A DNA stretch of 64,000 nucleotides from Actinomycetota bacterium (lineage in GTDB: Bacteria; Actinomycetota; Actinomycetes; Mycobacteriales; Mycobacteriaceae), in contig JAFDWN010000004.1 of NCBI GenBank assembly GCA_018268465.1, positions 143,878 to 207,877 of the forward strand. The letters are read 5' to 3'. This document shows, piece by piece, positions 61,858-64,000 of the stretch. Under the pieces are notes generated by a model, which was not told the DNA's origin, ran no database searches, and saw only the letters and a list, made by a program, of their open reading frames with translations. The position numbers and the translations under genes were made by a program. Position 1 is the stretch's first letter. Every line of letters starts with the position of its first letter.

Positions 61858-63134
61858 CAGTTCTGCCCGAATCTGCGGTGGTGTTCGGCCATCGCGTCGG
61901 CGAAACACTCCCGCGGTGCACGGATCACTCCGGCCCCGATCTGGCCGCCGTCACGGCCTGCCAAACCGACGTCCATCACTGGCAGAATCCCGGTGTCGAG
62001 GACCTTACGAGCATCGATGCCTGTGGGGGTGCCTCGGAAGCTGAACTGCGGGATGCGGTAGGTGCTGTTGTCGCCATGGGTGATGGCATACATCTCCAGG
62101 TTGCGCTCAATCATCACTTCCGGTGAACCGCCCTGATATTCCTGTAGCGACAGTGCGCAGGCTTGAGCGAAGCCACCCAGCCCGATCGTCTCGGTGATCG
62201 GCGATTCCCCACCCATCCAGGCGATCTCGTCTTCGGTATGCCCGGCAAAGAGCTTGCCTTGGTGGATCGGCGGTGGTCCCTCGAACCAGGTGTCACCAGT
62301 GCCGGCAAGTTTGATGGCGAATCCGCGGCACGAGAACGCCATCGCCGAGACCAGCGTCGAGCCGGGTACGACCATGGCATCGGCGGACGCTTTGGCTGCG
62401 GCCATCGACAAGCGCAAAAAGAAGTAGTCGTTTTCGGGTATGTGCAGCATGGCTTCGCGCACACCGGCCACCTTGTCGTCGATCATGTCCAAGATGGCTG
62501 GCAGGATTTCGCGGTTGAACAGGATCGAGGCGGCGGCGTTGCGGCTGTGCACTTCGTCGCCCATGCGCAACGCGCGGGCGATGAGCGGTTTCAGCGCGAT
62601 GCCGCCGCGGCGGCGAATCGCCTCGCCGACAACGGGCGCGAGCCCGTTATTCACCTGCAGCAGGCGTTGGTGCACGCCCTCGTCGTAGCAGCCGTAATTC
62701 AACCGCCGCGGTTCCTTGCCCTCGTAGAAGTTGCAGAATCCGAGGTTGCCATGGGTGCGGTTTTCCACCACGAACACTGGCATCGACGCGGTATAGATGC
62801 CGGCCAGCGACCCCACCGCGGAATAGTCGTGGCACGCGCCGACCTCGATTTCGCCGGCCTCGAACCGGACGATCGCTTCGTCGCGGTCGGCGGCCAGCCC
62901 TTCGAACAGCGCGCCGCCGATGAGCGCTTCGCGCTGGCCACCTGTGTACTGCGACCACGGCATCGGCGCACCGGAGGTCAGTACGAGGTTGTCACGGTAA
63001 CCGGGCAGGACCTCGCGGGCCGACCGGACGTCGACGACCCATGGGTCTGCGTCGTTGAGGCGGGTGAACGATGTGGCGTTGGCATCGTCGATGAAGGCAA
63101 AACCGGACCGCGCGGTGGCCTCGGTACTCACCAT
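61857..63134 (-). CDS. DUF1116 protein (AllG/YlbE-like)
   Basis: 425 residues of the DUF1116 family, whose studied member AllG (YlbE) is a subunit of oxamate carbamoyltransferase in allantoin use. Features: SGAPMPWSQYTGGQREALIG, GACHDYSAVGSLAGIYTASM, NRTHGNLGFCNFYEGKEP, AMAFSCRGFAIKLAGTGDTW and GGFAQACALSLQEYQGG. Its normal partners (FdrA/AllF and DUF2877/AllH) are absent here, so a carbamoyl- or acyl-transfer role in this operon is only inference. ATG at 63134; the overlapping GTG at 63131 is equally possible. Overlaps the first SDR gene. Confidence 0.85.
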   Translation of the reverse strand: MVSTEATARSGFAFIDDANATSFTRLNDADPWVVDVRSAREVLPGYRDNLVLTSGAPMPWSQYTGGQREALIGGALFEGLAADRDEAIVRFEAGEIEVGACHDYSAVGSLAGIYTASMPVFVVENRTHGNLGFCNFYEGKEPRRLNYGCYDEGVHQRLLQVNNGLAPVVGEAIRRRGGIALKPLIARALRMGDEVHSRNAAASILFNREILPAILDMIDDKVAGVREAMLHIPENDYFFLRLSMAAAKASADAMVVPGSTLVSAMAFSCRGFAIKLAGTGDTWFEGPPPIHQGKLFAGHTEDEIAWMGGESPITETIGLGGFAQACALSLQEYQGGSPEVMIERNLEMYAITHGDNSTYRIPQFSFRGTPTGIDARKVLDTGILPVMDVGLAGRDGGQIGAGVIRAPRECFADAMAEHHRRFGQN

Positions 63135-63859
63135 GCGACCACACCACCGTCGACGAGCAGGGTCTGGGCGGTGATGAAGGAGGCTCGCGGAGACAGCAGG
63201 AACTCGACCGCCTCGGCGACTTCTTCGGGTTCGCCGATGCGCTTGAGCATGGCGTAGCCGGCGCTGACCTCTTCGCCGCCGGAGACGCGCGCCATCGAAG
63301 GGCTCATCGGCGCCCTGATGACACCCGGGGCGACGTTGTTGACCCGGACACCACGCGGGGCCAATTCCTCGGCGAGGTAGCGGGTGTAGGCGGCGATGCC
63401 GGCCTTGGTGGCGCCATAGACCGACGCGCCGCGGAAGCGGCCGAAATGTCCGGTCAGGCTGCCGACGTTGACGATGGCGCTGCCCTCGGTCAACAGCGGG
63501 GCCACCGCGTCAGTAACCCGCGCCATGCCGGCGATGTTGACCTGGAACATCAGTTCCAGCTTGGCCTCATCCAATTCGCCGAGGAACGAATCGCGCAGGA
63601 TGCCTGCACAATTGATCAACCCGACGAGAGTCTCGTTGTCATCGACAACCGACGCCACCGCCGAGCGTACGTTCTCTCCGTCGGTGACATCCATAGCGAC
63701 CGCCTCGGTACCAGCAAGGCCGACGGCATCGAAATCCAGCGCGTCGATAGCCGATTTCAGGTCCGCGGCGACCGGGGCATACCCACTCTGCAGTAGACGG
63801 CGACAGATGGCCCGGCCGATGACACCGGCTCCGCCCGTCACGATGACCTTGTTGCTCAA
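63128..63859 (-). CDS. short-chain dehydrogenase/reductase (first of array)
   Basis: 243 residues: VIVTGGAGVIGRAICRRLL, LINCAGILRD, VNVGSLTGHFGRF and SVYGATKAGIAAY (Tyr-x3-Lys), ITAQTLLVDGGVVAW. It is the first gene of the array and probably oxidises or reduces an alcohol/ketone group. The TTG at 63859 follows GGAAGGAAAAGACG, a usable ribosome-binding site; no ATG or GTG lies nearby. Its promoter is in the AT-rich stretch 63920-63960. Confidence 0.88.
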   Translation of the reverse strand: MSNKVIVTGGAGVIGRAICRRLLQSGYAPVAADLKSAIDALDFDAVGLAGTEAVAMDVTDGENVRSAVASVVDDNETLVGLINCAGILRDSFLGELDEAKLELMFQVNIAGMARVTDAVAPLLTEGSAIVNVGSLTGHFGRFRGASVYGATKAGIAAYTRYLAEELAPRGVRVNNVAPGVIRAPMSPSMARVSGGEEVSAGYAMLKRIGEPEEVAEAVEFLLSPRASFITAQTLLVDGGVVAW

Positions 63860-63919
63860 CGTCTTTTCCTTCCTGAGCCGTGGCGTTCATCACGCACTGG
63901 AGCAAGTCTCACCGACAAA

Positions 63920-63950
63920 GACCTATTGGTCAAGTTTTTAGTTCTTTAAA
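63920..63950 (-). promoter_or_regulatory. operator/promoter region of the catabolic array
   Basis: GACC-TATT-GGTC (63920-63931) is a perfect inverted repeat, and TCTTTAAA (63943-63950) is the octamer also found before the monooxygenase gene. The region 63925-63960 is AT-rich in an otherwise GC-rich sequence. The palindrome is likely the operator of a regulator encoded outside the window; TTGACC on the minus strand overlaps it but lacks a good -10 partner. Bases 63961-64000 show nothing. Confidence 0.5.
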
Positions 63951-64000
63951 ATTGACAGGGAGCTCGGCCGCGGTGCGCGGCTAAGCCTCGATCCACGGAT

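Overview
The window is high-GC actinobacterial DNA. Gene content points to a fast-growing mycobacterium (Mycolicibacterium type): a recC-recB-recD operon, a ctpF-like cation ATPase with a DosR box, arr-type rifamycin ADP-ribosyltransferase, a UsfY-like protein, DUF732 and DUF7159-type proteins, an MMPL transporter, and secreted proteins sharing a mycobacterial signal sequence. Starts are ATG, GTG or TTG, and genes often overlap by 1-11 bases. I recognised no rRNA, tRNA, CRISPR array or complete insertion sequence.

Layout. 1-7.4 kb: 3' part of recC, then recB and recD (+). 7.4-10.3 kb: ctpF (+) behind a near-palindromic DosR box and a possible 8-residue leader ORF. 10.3-13.1 kb: arr (-) with a rifamycin-associated element, an AhpD-like protein (-) divergent from pirin and a small acetyltransferase (+), and a UsfY-like protein (-). 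13.1-18.8 kb: acetoin dehydrogenase operon acoX-acoA-acoB-acoC-lpd (-) with a CRP-like site upstream. 19.0-20.3 kb: L,D-transpeptidase (-). 20.4-20.8 kb: 3' remnant of a MarR regulator, cut at the edge of an AT-richer segment. 20.9-27.1 kb: an unrecognised four-gene (+) cassette of a helical 140-aa protein, a 1480-aa protein with glycine-rich and coiled-coil regions and two hydrophobic segments, a 167-aa protein, and a 198-aa protein with a Cys/His pattern resembling CNF1-type deamidases. I regard this as the most novel part of the window.

27.1-48.3 kb: mostly housekeeping and envelope genes: DUF732, DUF7159, a gamma-glutamyltransferase homologue, a hydrolase-cyclase fusion, Kup, two histidine kinases and a LuxR response regulator, two large secreted proteins (S15/CocE and DUF4185) with nearly the same signal sequence, a His-rich secreted peptide, an NsrR-like repressor coupled to an HPP-CBS membrane protein, and an MMPL exporter. 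48.5-52.8 kb: a tightly overlapped four-gene (+) isoprenoid cluster (prenyl diphosphate synthase, squalene/phytoene synthase-like protein, three-His-box desaturase, membrane methyltransferase), possibly led by a small leaderless ORF. 52.8-53.9 kb: a frameshifted acetoacetate-decarboxylase-like pseudogene and two small ORFs, one excisionase/AlpA-like.

54.0-63.9 kb: one long catabolic array (-): SDR, DUF1116 (AllG-like), unknown Cys-rich protein, SDR, two glutamine-synthetase-family ligases, HSL-type esterase, SDR, then a Baeyer-Villiger-type monooxygenase behind its own gap. The mixture suggests gamma-glutamylation of an amine combined with alcohol to ketone to ester/lactone to acid chemistry. 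The substrate is not evident from sequence.
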